Below are positions 11,093-19,987 of a stretch of 29,319 nucleotides of DNA, piece after piece. The DNA comes from Branchiostoma floridae. Its lineage: Eukaryota; Chordata; Leptocardii; Amphioxiformes; Branchiostomatidae. The notes beneath the pieces were generated by a model. That model did no database searches. It worked only from the letters and a program-made list of their open reading frames with translations, and had not been told where the DNA came from. A program made the translations under genes and the position numbers. Positions within the stretch are counted from its first letter, which is position 1; each line of letters opens with the position of its first letter. The stretch covers positions 31,743,603-31,772,921 of the forward strand of contig NC_049982.1 in assembly GCF_000003815.2 (NCBI RefSeq), read 5' to 3'.

Positions 11093-11131
11093 CTATCTCC
11101 CCACTGGAGAATCATAAATAACGATTTCAAG
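11093..11131 (-). CDS. GOLGA7: GOLGA7 exon 5 (last coding, 12 codons plus stop)
   Basis: Reads [12 protein letters not shown] then TAG, matching the IEITIYED...GR end of vertebrate GOLGA7. The acceptor is CTTTCACAG followed by CTTGAAATC. It is the shortest exon after exon 1, but its phase and its match to the family tail make it secure. Confidence 0.88.
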   Translation of the reverse strand, partial: LEIVIYDSPVGR

Positions 11132-14100
11132 CTGTGAAAGTAGCGTTAAGGAAGAGAATCAAACATCTTCAACAACAACAGGCAGTATACAAATCTCTTT
11201 CATTTCTACTCTAGCAACTCTACTCTAGCAACTAGCAACACAGCACTAAGATTCACTGCCACTTCAAGTCTAGTGGCATTCAACATATTTCAATGGTTCT
11301 GCCAAGGGTATCCTTATCTTGGCAGTCATGAGCTATCTTTCAAACTTGTAGGAATGTAGATGGCTTTCATGCTATTCTTCAAATTCCATGATCTAACTTC
11401 CCATTTTAATTTGCCTCTTCCTTTAACTCCAATGGCGTATGGTTGAGTGTTGTTCTCTAAACCTTGAGGTGAGGTTCAATACTCGCCATGCCCCGGCATT
11501 GTGCCCTTGGGAAAGGCACTTGGTACGGATTTCCATGATGGTGGAGTGACGCCCACAGAGCCTCTTTGGCCATATTTCAATAGTGTGCCAAAAATACACA
11601 CTGAGTTATTCAGTGTTCCTATGTCCATATGTTCGTGCTGACATTTGCCAGTAAGATCCTTAATCTTTTTTTCATTCCAATGCAACTCATAACCCCCTCT
11701 GTATTTCAAGAATTAGAACCTCCCCTGAAGAAGTTCCATGTGAAAGGATCGTAGGATATATGTACTATCCTACGATATTCTATGAACAGTTTTTATATAA
11801 ATGTCCTGTAATTGTATGGCCTGTAATGGTCTTGTTTCATGTTAAACTTCGTTGATCAATGCTTTTAACCTGTATATTTAGAGCTCCTGTTTCGACATTT
11901 TTAACTTGTGTAATGTTTTATGAATTGGAAAGTTTCCCACGCAATTCAGCCATTGGCTGCAATGTGGCAACTGTGACTTCTGAATAAACCATTATCAAAG
12001 GATACAACTCTGAGCCCTCGTTCGATGGGATCCACCAGTTGTAGGCCTCTGGGGATGTAAATGTTCTCATTCTGCTCCTGGATGTGCCGGGCTATCCTCT
12101 TCAGAACCTGGACCACAAAAAAAACAGACATCATGGACCACAAAAACAACAGACATCATGGACTACAGAAAAACAACAGACATCATGGACCACAGAAAAA
12201 CAACAGACGTCATGGATCACAAAAACGACAGACATCATGGACCACAAAAACAACAGACATCATGGACTACAGAAAAACAACAGACATCATGGACCACAGA
12301 AAAACAACAGACGTCATGGATCACAAAAACGACAGACATCATGGACCACAAAAACGACAGACATCATGGACTACAAAAACAACAGTCATTATGGACTACA
12401 AAAACGACAGACATCATGGACCACAAAAACAACAGACTTCATGGACTACAAAAACGACAGACATCATGGACTACAAAAACGACAGACATCATGGACCACA
12501 AAACAACAGACATCATGGACCACAAAAAAACAGACATCATGGACCACAAAAACAACAGACATCATGGACCACAAAAACAACAGACATCATGGACAAAAAA
12601 GCGACAGACTTCATGGACCACAAAAACAACAGACTTCATGGACCACAAAAACAACAGACATCATGGAACACAAAAATTAAGGAAGAGGCACAAAATGACA
12701 ACAACAATATAAAACAAGGACCCTACCTTTTCATAATGTGTGTCGATACAAAGATAGATGAGGTATGCCGTCAAACACCCCATACACCCCTCGCAGTAAG
12801 TGGCTCCTCCCACGCGCTCTGCTTCGCCAAACAACTCGTTGATTCTGGTGATCGTGGCTTCAAACGCTGTTCTCTCTATCTACAGGTCAAACAGTGCAAA
12901 AAGCAGTTACTTTAATATTCATGTACATACTTTAAAGAGTACTGTAGGGGTGGGTACCGGTGTGGAAAATTCAGGTACAAGTTTGGTCCAGGTCTAAAGG
13001 ATCAGGTCCAAGTCCGAACCTGAACCTGGACCTGATTGTGAAAACTTGTGAGCGGCAATACTCAAAACAATGGTCAATTTTGCCAGAAAGGTTTCAGCTT
13101 GTAGAAATATCCGACGACCATTGGCGTTTTAAAATCCTATCCTAGTCATGTTAACAACATTAACTGCCTCTGTTTTAGACCAAGTTTGAAAGAAGAACTA
13201 AAACGTAAAAGCTTGGTAAAAATGACTATCAACTCTCCGCTACTCTCATGTCCCTAATAAACATACCCTCCGGAATAAACATACCCCCCGGACAAATCGT
13301 CAATATCTAATAAACGTACCCCCCGGAATAAACATACCCCCCGGAAAATTACCAAATTGACATGTATTTAACTGTGAACATGCTACTTCTGTCCAAAGAA
13401 AAGGAGATGATAAGCAGGTAGGTCTTTTTATTCATTTATGCCTAAGAACCACATCAGTTAGTTCTATAAATTATGAGCTGAAGAATTTTAATAAAAGGTT
13501 AAGTTGAAATTCGCAGTGAAACCTGCCTTAGGGTCACCTGAGTATAGGGGCCACGTAACTCGCCATGCGGTCACTTTTCGTCGGTCCCTTGGATTTTTCC
13601 CGTTGACCTAAGCATTAAGAAATAGTCTATAGCGGTCACCGGTCGCGGCCAGACGATTTTCAGTCCGGCCGCTATGCCAACACTGCCGTCACGGGCGCGT
13701 GGCCGGCCGCGTTACGCTGCGCTAAATAGTAAATTATCCAAGAGGGGATCACTTTTTTTTTCTGTACTACATCAGCAAGATGTCGGTTCAACTTGGACAC
13801 TTTATGAAGGAGACATTAAATAAAGGAAACATTATACAAAATTGTGTGATTTTATGCGAAGTGTTGTTGAATTCACGTGGCGTTTTTTTCTCATCTCAGA
13901 CTCTTTGCACTTCTACCCTTCTCTACATCGTCATTTCTGTGCAGACTGGAAGGCTATATGGGTAGATTTTACAAATAGACCGTCCGTTCATGTATCTGAC
14001 GTTTTAGGTTCTTGAAATGCATGTACGCTGTCCCAATTTTCGTATTCCGCGGGCCAAAAATGGAAATCTCCGTCTTTGCGCTTATCTCCAAGATGGCGTC

Positions 14101-17100
14101 AGCAGCAAATAAACAAGGTCAGTAGGGGTCAGTGGACGACTCCACTTTTACCAAGGTAAAATATCGCAACAAGATTTCTGATGTGTAGCATAAAATACAG
14201 TGATTACGGTATAAAAACGATTAAAACCTATTAAATAAAAGTTAGTTGTGTGAAAACTAGACTAAGATTGATTTTTGTCAAAGAAATAAGCCTACGTTAA
14301 GAAAGTTTTATTTCGACGTGACCACCTCGGCATAATGGCACATGCAGCTACAAAGGAAAGTTGTTGCGGTTTGAGAGATGCTTATACTAGAAATGATTAT
14401 GAACTTGCTGTTTTTACCGACGAATTCCTGTCGTTTGGGAGAATTTGCGGCGGCAAAACTCATATTACAAGGGAAACGAAGTTATAGTTGTTATTTTTAC
14501 GTCCAGCATTTATTATGTGAACGAATCACTCTTCCGCCTCGCTGCCGAAAGCGCATGGAACCACCAGACCGGCGGGAAATTCCTCGTGCAAGGTGCTGGT
14601 TTACGATGTAAACAGAGACTATAAACTACTACTAAATTTAAACTAAAAGTTATTTATGTAAAAATTGTATTTCAAAACGTCAGTGTGGTGTTTTATTTTC
14701 CCCCAAGAACAACATTTACTTCGTAGCGTCATAGCGAGACCGACCGAAATCACCGAAAGAGTACCGCATACGCGTACACGCTCATGGAAATCCGCGCCGT
14801 TTCGCCCGAAAAATAGGGAATTTTGAGCAAAAATACCGCGGAAATATGGGCAGAAAACCCCCAAAATTCAATTCTTTGAGGGTCCTGGCTAAGCAAAGCC
14901 CCAATTTTCAGAAAAAAAAAATAAACGTACCGTCCAAAATAAGAACGTACCGGGTGGATTGTGAGGCTGAAAAAAATAAACGTCCCGGTACGTTTATTAG
15001 GGACATGAGAGTACTTTACTCTTCTTATTTTCTTGGATCAGTGAGCCCCAAAACACGTGAACACCTCCCAGTATGATATATTCATTTTTGAATCAGTTCA
15101 CTGATTTTTTTTTTATGCGTTTTATATGGACCGGTCAAACCAGAAAAAAACGGTTTTGTACCAGTACGTATCAGTACACACCCCTAGTAGTAGTAAAGAG
15201 CATTGTCACTTTCATACATGACATTGTGTAATCTATGGAAGGTTGATCATTAACAAGTACACATAATCAAATAAGGGCCTAATTTGCAACAGTACCGAAC
15301 TGGCAAAGTACCGGTAGTAAATTTAATAAGGCCAAGTTTATTTGATTATATTGATGACAAGTTTTGGGAACTCACAAACTGATGTGAGCATGCGAATAAA
15401 AAAAATGATTTGGCAAAAAAAGAATTTGCCTTCATTATGACATCTATGTGGTCAGCAAGGTTGAACAAATGTCTGAGTATGACATACTGAACAATAGATT
15501 CTTCCTTTTTGCTTTTTCACATCTTCTTCTTTCACCTTGGAATTGACATTAATACTACATGTTTTCAGAAATAATTTTTGCAATCTACAGCATATACATT
15601 TTTACAGCTTCTTTGTACGATTAACAGTATGGTTGATTTTTTTTTGTTGGAAGCGGGCAAAAATTGATGCCTGCACAGATGTCATCCATATCATTAAATC
15701 AACAATCAACATGGAATGTCATTTAATACGAAACGTTTAACAAGTTAAAGTTGTTCATATTCATGCATGGTTCATAAAGAATGTGGATGTGTTATTTGGA
15801 ATTTAAGTATTTTATGGAGGTATGAGGTCTCCAAAATTTTGTACAGGGTTGCTTTGCACTGTTCTGAACATTGATTATTAAATTTCATTAAGAATAAGGG
15901 CTGGGAGATGCCCAAGTCCTACCTACCCCTTCTCCGTAAGGAGGTGGGGGGAGGGGGCAGATGATCTATGCAAGCCTGACCTAGTCCCATGCTCTCTCGC
16001 GAGATCGAGACTAGGTCACTCTCCATGAACAAGGTGTGCTGTCAGTAGGGCTGGGTACCGGTACAGAAAATTCAGGTCCAGGTCCGGTTCAGGTCCAAAG
16101 GATCAGGTCCAGATCTGGACCTGGACCTGATGCAGTAAGCAGCAGTATGACTCATACTAATGGTACATTTCACTACAAAGAAATCTGTTTGGTGGAGTAT
16201 TAGACTTACACTGGCGTTTTAAAATCCTTCAACGCTAACTGCACCTGTATGATTGGCTGTAAAACTTGGTAGAAATTACTATAAACTCTACTTCACTCTT
16301 GTTATTTTCTTCCACCTGCAAGCGCCCAAACGTGTGAATGCCTGATAAAATAATCTGTTAATTTTCTAATCGGTCCAACATCCGGTCCACCTAATTGTTT
16401 CAGGTCTGTTTTTTCTGGACCGGTCCAATAGCAGGGTCCTCCCCAAAGGATGGAATAAGGGAGGCCCTCCACTATACTCCTAGCCAGCTCCATTGTACTA
16501 CTTTTCAAATTTAGTGTGTTTCTTCCCTATTTTCTTGGCTAGTTTTGCTAAAATTAATGACAATTCACAGATTTTGTGCCAAGCAGAGTCACTTTTCCAG
16601 TCAGCAGTCTTCAAAAACTTGTGAATGAGTGATGATCAAAACCATAGTCGTTTTGCCACTTCACAACAAAGGAATAACAACAGTATATTATACTTGTAGT
16701 ATTTGACACCCTCTGTCATTGCAAAATGAACCCATTTTCATGAAAGCACAGCGCGTTGGTGCGGGTTATATTGGCCAGCCCCTCCACTATACTAAAAAAT
16801 TCTGGGGAGAACCCTGAATAGGAAAAACCGGTTTTGTACCGGTACGCTGTGCCGATACCCAGCCCTAGCTGTCAGACATCGAAAATTTGGAGGTATGTAA
16901 CGTGCCTTTTAAACCTGTCATTGCTTGAAGAAAATTTGCAGTAACTGTATTTATATGTGACTGATGAACCTCTTCAAAGAAAAAGAATTCCGTTGTTCCT
17001 GCAAACTCACCCTCCCTTCCAGTTCTGGTGGAAACTTGGACTGGAACTTGCAGCCTGTACCTTCGGAGAAATCCCGCTGGATGAAAACCTTCTGAATGTT

Positions 17101-19846
17101 GGGTGCTGCGGGCGGGGTTCGTGCCACATCGTCCATCCTGTGAGCCTAGTGCAGAAACATGAGGAGGTTAGCTACAGCCGCGTGGCGCGTTGGTACACCC
17201 GATCCCTCGATCTCGGAAGTTAAGCAACGCGCGGTCCGGACAGTGCTTGGATGGGAGACCAACCAAGGACGTCCGGATTGCTGTAGTCTCACGAAGCTTT
17301 CCACGAAATCGTCTTCCGGGAGGGACGTAAAACGGGGGTCCCGTGCTCGAGGAGGTGCCTCGGCCACGTTAAACAGCCTCATTACCCACTTTGGGCACCT
17401 ACTGGCTGCAAAATACACTCGATATTATTATTATTATTAATGGTTTCAACTGGGCATGCGCTGCAAGTGCAACTTTTTTTCTACGGTGTTATCAGCTCTC
17501 TATGATATCTTCATATCTTACTCTACCTTGTTGCCCCAACAGGATTTTAGCTAGGATTTTATCCCTATCCATTAGAGGTCCAAATTTCTTGGTGAGTAGC
17601 TGTAAGTTGACCTCAAGTACTAAAATAGTAACTACTAGTATACACAATTAAATGCAATTTGTCCTCTCTTATGCTTTGGCAGGTTTGTCTATGAATATAA
17701 GAGGGCATTTATCTTAATAGTATTTATGATTAGAACAGTTCCAGTTGATCACTCCGGTTCTATCCTTAACTACCCTTTGGACAATGCGTTCAAGGTCTCA
17801 TTGATGTATTACTCCGAGTGGGGACCCTAAAATAGATCCGAGCCAAAAAATAAACGGCTGCACGGACGCACGTTTTTAGTGGTGAGAAATTCCCTTTTAG
17901 CCAGCGGAACTGATCTCAAAAGTTAGATTGGTGAAAGCTTGTTTGTAACTGAAGAAATTAGCAGGTAAAGTTTTGCAGCTGCGTGCTAGGTCGGAGGTAC
18001 ACAGTCGTGGGTTCTGAGTGGTGCGGTTGTACACTAGCAGCGAAAAAGTGGCTTTTTGGGGGATTGACTAATCGTAGTTTGTAATTGCTATAAAAAAAGT
18101 TCCTATCCTTAGTTTACGTTGGCAATTTTTTCCCACGATATACGGTAAATGTGCTCGACATAGAATGAAAAATCTGCTGAAATTTCACGTAGCTTCATTA
18201 TGAACGCAGCCATTTAAACCACGAATTATAACATAGAAGTCTATGGGAAAAACAAACTCGTCAATGAGACCTTAATTGTGCCTAGTTAGTATAAGAATGT
18301 TTTACCATAAATCATCGGTGTTTCCAACGACCTGGAGGTCAACTTTCATGGGTGGACTAGGTTAAGTAAGTATTAGGTAGGCCTATAAAGGTGCCTCCAA
18401 CCAAGGACTTGCTCCAACACATCAAAATACTGTAGATGTATAGCCCGTACGCGTAGCTTTAAACATGGGGTTAGAGGAGCGCAGGATGAAACAAATATTC
18501 GGGGTGGTAAATCGTGAACATAAAACCACAACGCATAACGGCACTGAACTTTAATCCAACACATTCCAGCAAATTCCAAACTGAACCATGAATAAACAAG
18601 CGGGTTTAGCGCATTCTGGAAACTGTTTAGTGCATTGTTTACTATGTTTCCCCGGCCATTGCTACACATGCATTGGTCTGCCACTTTCTGTTGTGTCACG
18701 AGAAAATAACATTTCAAAGACAGTGTAACTGATAGCAAGTCCTTTGGGATTCTATTCCCAGTGGAACTTTAATCCAACACAATAATATAACAAGGCTGTT
18801 TATCTATGGATTTCATATTTACAACGACAAATTTGTATTAATCGGCAGGCACTTACTCAAGGTTAAATTGGCAAATCGGCATGTCGGTAAACTGCTGATA
18901 GCCGCGATCAAAACACGGCCCCAAAATGCATCAACCAGCGGCAAATCCGTTCTGCTGTTCTACTACACAGTTATGACGTTCTATGAAACTTTTCATCGTT
19001 GTTTGGTTAGCAAAATTTGGTGGCAAAACACGTTGTTTGTGAATGGTTCCCAAAAAATATACCCGCAAAACACAGTACAAACTCCCTACAGCACGTCCCC
19101 CATGTGGGGCTGTTGGTATCGCCAGTGAGATCCGTCCTATTGGCCTTTGGATGTGATCACTTTCAAAAATAGGGGTGAAGGGGCGTGCTGAAATATGATT
19201 CAAAATGGCGCGTGTTCGGATTGCCACTGAATTTGTGTAACAAAGCCTGGCCCTGTACTTTAAAGAGGGACACTTCAAGGCATGTTGGTTGTGTTGGATG
19301 GACAGTTTATTAATATTTCGCTATATTTACTGTGATGATTAATGTGTAATGTGAGGACGAAGAGTAGGGTTGCTTGAAATTACAATCGCTGCCCTCCTCC
19401 CACGGCTTGATTAACAGCATGAAAACATACCAGAAGATTAATAAACTTGTCGCAGCAACATGCGATCTTTTTGAGCTCAAAGTTACAAGGTTTTAAGTCG
19501 TATACCTTACTGGTTTTGTAAAGCACTCAAAAGAATTTGCATACCGGAGCCAGTTTTTGACTGACAGATGGGTTCTGAAAAGTGTTGGATTAAAGTTGCG
19601 TTGGATTAAAGTTCAGTGCCGTTAAATATTTTTGTCACAGTGAAGAACATTTTTTGTCACGAAGATAAAACCGGCAAAGATTTTGGCATCAGGAAAACAT
19701 CTGTACCAATCGTACCACCACTCTATTTATCTTAAACAGTAGATACTTGTTCAGAATCCACTTACCAACAAACAAATTCACATTTAACCTTCCTAAAACT
19801 CGTTTTTCTATACGTTTTGTGTTTTTTAATGACTTACCTCCGCCAT
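11093..19846 (-). CDS. GOLGA7: GOLGA7-like palmitoyltransferase partner, 5 coding exons
   Basis: Small membrane-peripheral protein of the Erf4/GOLGA7 family. In animals GOLGA7 binds and stabilises the Golgi acyltransferase DHHC9, which palmitoylates Ras. Coding exons on the minus strand are 19838-19846, 17011-17145, 12727-12879, 12006-12107 and 11093-11131 (435 nt, 145 residues plus stop; human GOLGA7 has 137). All junctions are phase 0. The family core is complete: [24 protein letters not shown], the Cys-rich [32 protein letters not shown] and [10 protein letters not shown]80 and C83 align with the palmitoylated C69 and C72 of human GOLGA7. The N-terminal MAE exon is chosen because it has a perfect donor and joins in frame. 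A shorter product from M7 in exon 2 is possible. The vertebrate paralogues GOLGA7 and GOLGA7B would both descend from such a gene. Confidence 0.93.
11132..12005 (-). other. GOLGA7 intron 4
   Basis: Contains a plus-strand tRNA-derived SINE fragment near 11431-11590 and otherwise no recognised feature. The donor at its high-coordinate end is GTATCC, a poor match to GTRAGT. It is accepted because the exon ends exactly where family length and the following exon require. Confidence 0.7.
11431..11590 (+). mobile_element. tRNA-derived SINE fragment
   Basis: An A-box-like TGGTTGAGTG (about 11441) and a degenerate B-box GGTTCAATACT are followed by the body signature TGTGCCCTTGGGAAAGGCACTT. The same body sequence follows a tRNA-like head at 20440-20600. 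The 3' end is unclear. Confidence 0.6.
12006..12107 (-). CDS. GOLGA7: GOLGA7 exon 4
   Basis: Encodes residues 100-133, [20 protein letters not shown] followed by [14 protein letters not shown], nearly collinear with human VLKKVSKYIQEQNEKIY...DPIERGLRV. The acceptor TTTTTTGTGGTCCAG is itself the edge of the 25-bp minisatellite that fills intron 3. Confidence 0.95.
12108..12675. repeat. 25-bp minisatellite filling GOLGA7 intron 3
   Basis: About 22 tandem copies of CATGGACCACAAAAACAACA plus GACAT (24-27 bp) occupy nearly all of the 619-bp intron. A block of about 104 bp (12131-12235) is repeated almost exactly at 12236-12340, so amplification also occurred in multi-unit steps. On the minus strand each unit reads TTTTTGTGGTCCATG, one base different in length from the true 3' splice site TTTTTGTGGTCCAG. 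Long plus-strand frames across it arise because stop codons are absent from the unit. Confidence 0.93.
12727..12879 (-). CDS. GOLGA7: GOLGA7 exon 3 (Cys-rich, palmitoylation site)
   Basis: Encodes residues 49-99 beginning [17 protein letters not shown] and ending DTHYEK. It carries the membrane-contacting Cys-rich stretch with C77, C80, C83 and C92. Acceptor GACCTGTAG, donor AAG|GTAGGG. Confidence 0.95.
12945..15186. mobile_element. hAT-type MITE (copy 2), split by a 1.77-kb insertion
   Basis: The ends TAGGGGTGGGTACCGG and TCAGTACACACCCCTA match the MITE family at 7270 and 16046. The interior matches too, for example CTTGGTAAAAATGACTAT corresponds to CTTGGTAGAAATTACTAT at 16270. Removing 13243-15011 leaves about 473 bp, close to the family length. 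No clean 8-bp duplication remains, and the ends are more diverged than those of the other copies. Confidence 0.8.
13243..15011. mobile_element. 1.77-kb TIR element nested in hAT MITE copy 2
   Basis: The ends CTCTCATGTCCCTAATAAAC and GTTTATTAGGGACATGAGAG are perfect 20-bp inverted repeats flanked by TA (or TAC). Just inside the left end are four copies of AATAAACRTACCCYCCGG (13255-13345). Related AATAAACGTACC copies lie at 14930-14990. The interior has a GC-rich patch (13630-13730) and an exon-like start, CAAGATGGCGTCAGCAGC (14089-14106) with a donor-like GTCAGT about 16 nt later. No transposase is recognised, so it looks non-autonomous. Family unknown. Confidence 0.78.
16046..16867. mobile_element. 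hAT-type MITE (copy 3), split by a 385-bp insertion
   Basis: The ends TAGGGCTGGGTACCGGTAC and CCGATACCCAGCCCTA are flanked by a perfect 8-bp duplication, GCTGTCAG (16038-16045 and 16868-16875). Removing the nested element and one copy of its duplication leaves 432 bp, matching the 427 bp of copy 1. Confidence 0.93.
16432..16816. mobile_element. 385-bp TIR element nested in hAT MITE copy 3
   Basis: The ends CAGGGTCCTCCCCA and TGGGGAGAACCCTG are inverted repeats. They are flanked by a 5-bp duplication, AATAG (16427-16431 and 16817-16821), and the uninterrupted sequence in copy 1 carries the matching AATAAG. CAGGG termini with a short duplication suggest a hAT relative with 5-6 bp targets. There is no coding capacity. 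Confidence 0.85.
17011..17145 (-). CDS. GOLGA7: GOLGA7 exon 2
   Basis: Encodes residues 4-48, [18 protein letters not shown] then [16 protein letters not shown] and FPPELEGR; donor AGG|GTGAGT. Two acceptors are possible: CTGCACTAG at 17146 keeps the frame with exon 1, whereas GCTCACAG at 17138 would put exon 1 out of frame and leave initiation at M7 (17136). The in-frame choice is preferred. Confidence 0.9.
17170..17440 (+). mobile_element. 5S rRNA-derived SINE (SINE3 type)
   Basis: The head (17170-17290) follows 5S rRNA from end to end: GCTACAGCC, then CGATCTCGGAAGTTAAGCA (internal promoter A-box/IE region, 17208-17226), then GTGCTTGGATGGGAGACC (C-box, 17243-17260), then GCTGTAG. A body of about 130 bp follows, ending in an (ATT)n run at 17424-17439. 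The head is too diverged for a working rRNA, and the tail marks it as a SINE. It may belong to the Deu-domain group, which is not shown here. Its 5' edge lies about 25 nt from GOLGA7 exon 2. Confidence 0.88.
17441..18535 (-). other. GOLGA7 intron 1, no exon or repeat recognised
   Basis: The sequence between the 5S SINE and the 1.1-kb inverted-repeat element shows no coding segment conserved with either neighbouring gene. An untranslated alternative first exon cannot be excluded by eye. Confidence 0.45.
18538..19622. mobile_element. 1.09-kb TIR element in GOLGA7 intron 1
   Basis: The ends ACGGCACTGAACTTTAATCC and GGATTAAAGTTCAGTGCCGT are perfect inverted repeats flanked by TA. The CTTTAATCCAACAC motif recurs at about 18765 and, inverted, just inside the right end (about 19583), so the termini are partly duplicated. 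The 115-codon and 121-codon frames inside show no recognised domain. Confidence 0.8.
19838..19846 (-). CDS. GOLGA7: GOLGA7 exon 1 (MAE)
   Basis: Minus-strand GAAGAAATGGCGGAG followed at once by GTAAGT, a perfect donor. The three codons join in phase 0 to exon 2. Vertebrate GOLGA7B also begins with a short Met-Ala leader before KVFIQRD. The start context (G at -3, G at +4) is strong. The alternative is that exon 1 is wholly untranslated; cDNA would settle this. Confidence 0.72.
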
Positions 19847-19953
19847 TTCTTCACATCTAGCTACATCCGGGTCCTTCCGGCGAGTTCACGTTCTTTCTCG
19901 TCCTTTCTCGCGAGACTCAGGGGCATGCTGGGTAATCTACTGTTCCATCCAAC
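19847..19953. promoter_or_regulatory. Bidirectional GOLGA7/SUCLG1 promoter (107 bp)
   Basis: Lies between the two divergent start codons. It holds an ETS core CTTCCGG (19874-19880), the palindromic housekeeping element TCTCGCGAGA (19906-19915) and a ZNF143/SBS-like site GGCATGCTGGGTAATCTACT (19922-19941). There is no TATA box. ATGGCGG starts, which double as YY1 motifs, close both sides (19840-19848 minus, 19951-19962 plus). All three inner motifs are known to be enriched in TATA-less bidirectional promoters. The 5' UTRs of both genes must be short if both initiate here. Confidence 0.8.
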
Positions 19954-19987
19954 ATGGCGGCCTCCAGGTTCTTCCTTCGACATTGCC
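19954..19987 (+). CDS. SUCLG1: SUCLG1 exon 1 (presequence start)
   Basis: Reads [11 protein letters not shown] plus one base; donor GCC|GTAAGT. The start lies in CAACATGGCGGCC, an exact SAASATGGCGGC (TISU) element. Confidence 0.93.

Larger units (their letters stand above)
12880..17010 (-). other. GOLGA7 intron 2, built largely of nested transposons
   Basis: 4131 bp. About 3.1 kb is two hAT-type MITE copies (12945-15186 and 16046-16867), each enlarged by a further insertion. The remainder (15187-16045) includes one end of a TA-flanked MITE family near 15692 (GATGTCATCCATATCATTAA) and no exon candidates. Confidence 0.8.

Noticed and set aside
9915-12675. Regular 25-30 bp repeats that could resemble a CRISPR array
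   Set aside because: Units are contiguous with no unique spacers, and the DNA is clearly animal nuclear.
12061-12915. Long plus-strand frames (up to 284 codons) rich in [10 protein letters not shown]
   Set aside because: They are the 25-bp minisatellite read in rotating frames, antisense to GOLGA7 introns and exon 3; three frames are open only because the unit lacks stop codons.
13780-15076. Short frames (61-77 codons) inside the 1.77-kb element
   Set aside because: No recognisable transposase residues or domain; lengths are expected by chance.
16951-17136. Reading through the GOLGA7 exon 2 donor (61-codon frame)
   Set aside because: The AGG|GTGAGT donor and the next exon restore the conserved family sequence; the readthrough tail has no similarity.
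17137-17138. Use of the GCTCACAG acceptor for GOLGA7 exon 2 together with the exon 1 ATG
   Set aside because: It would put the upstream ATG out of frame with the conserved protein; the CTGCACTAG acceptor eight bases upstream keeps it in frame. Not excluded as a minor isoform starting at M7.
17170-17290. A genuine 5S rRNA gene
   Set aside because: Many differences across the head and a SINE body with an (ATT)n tail; it is a 5S-derived SINE.
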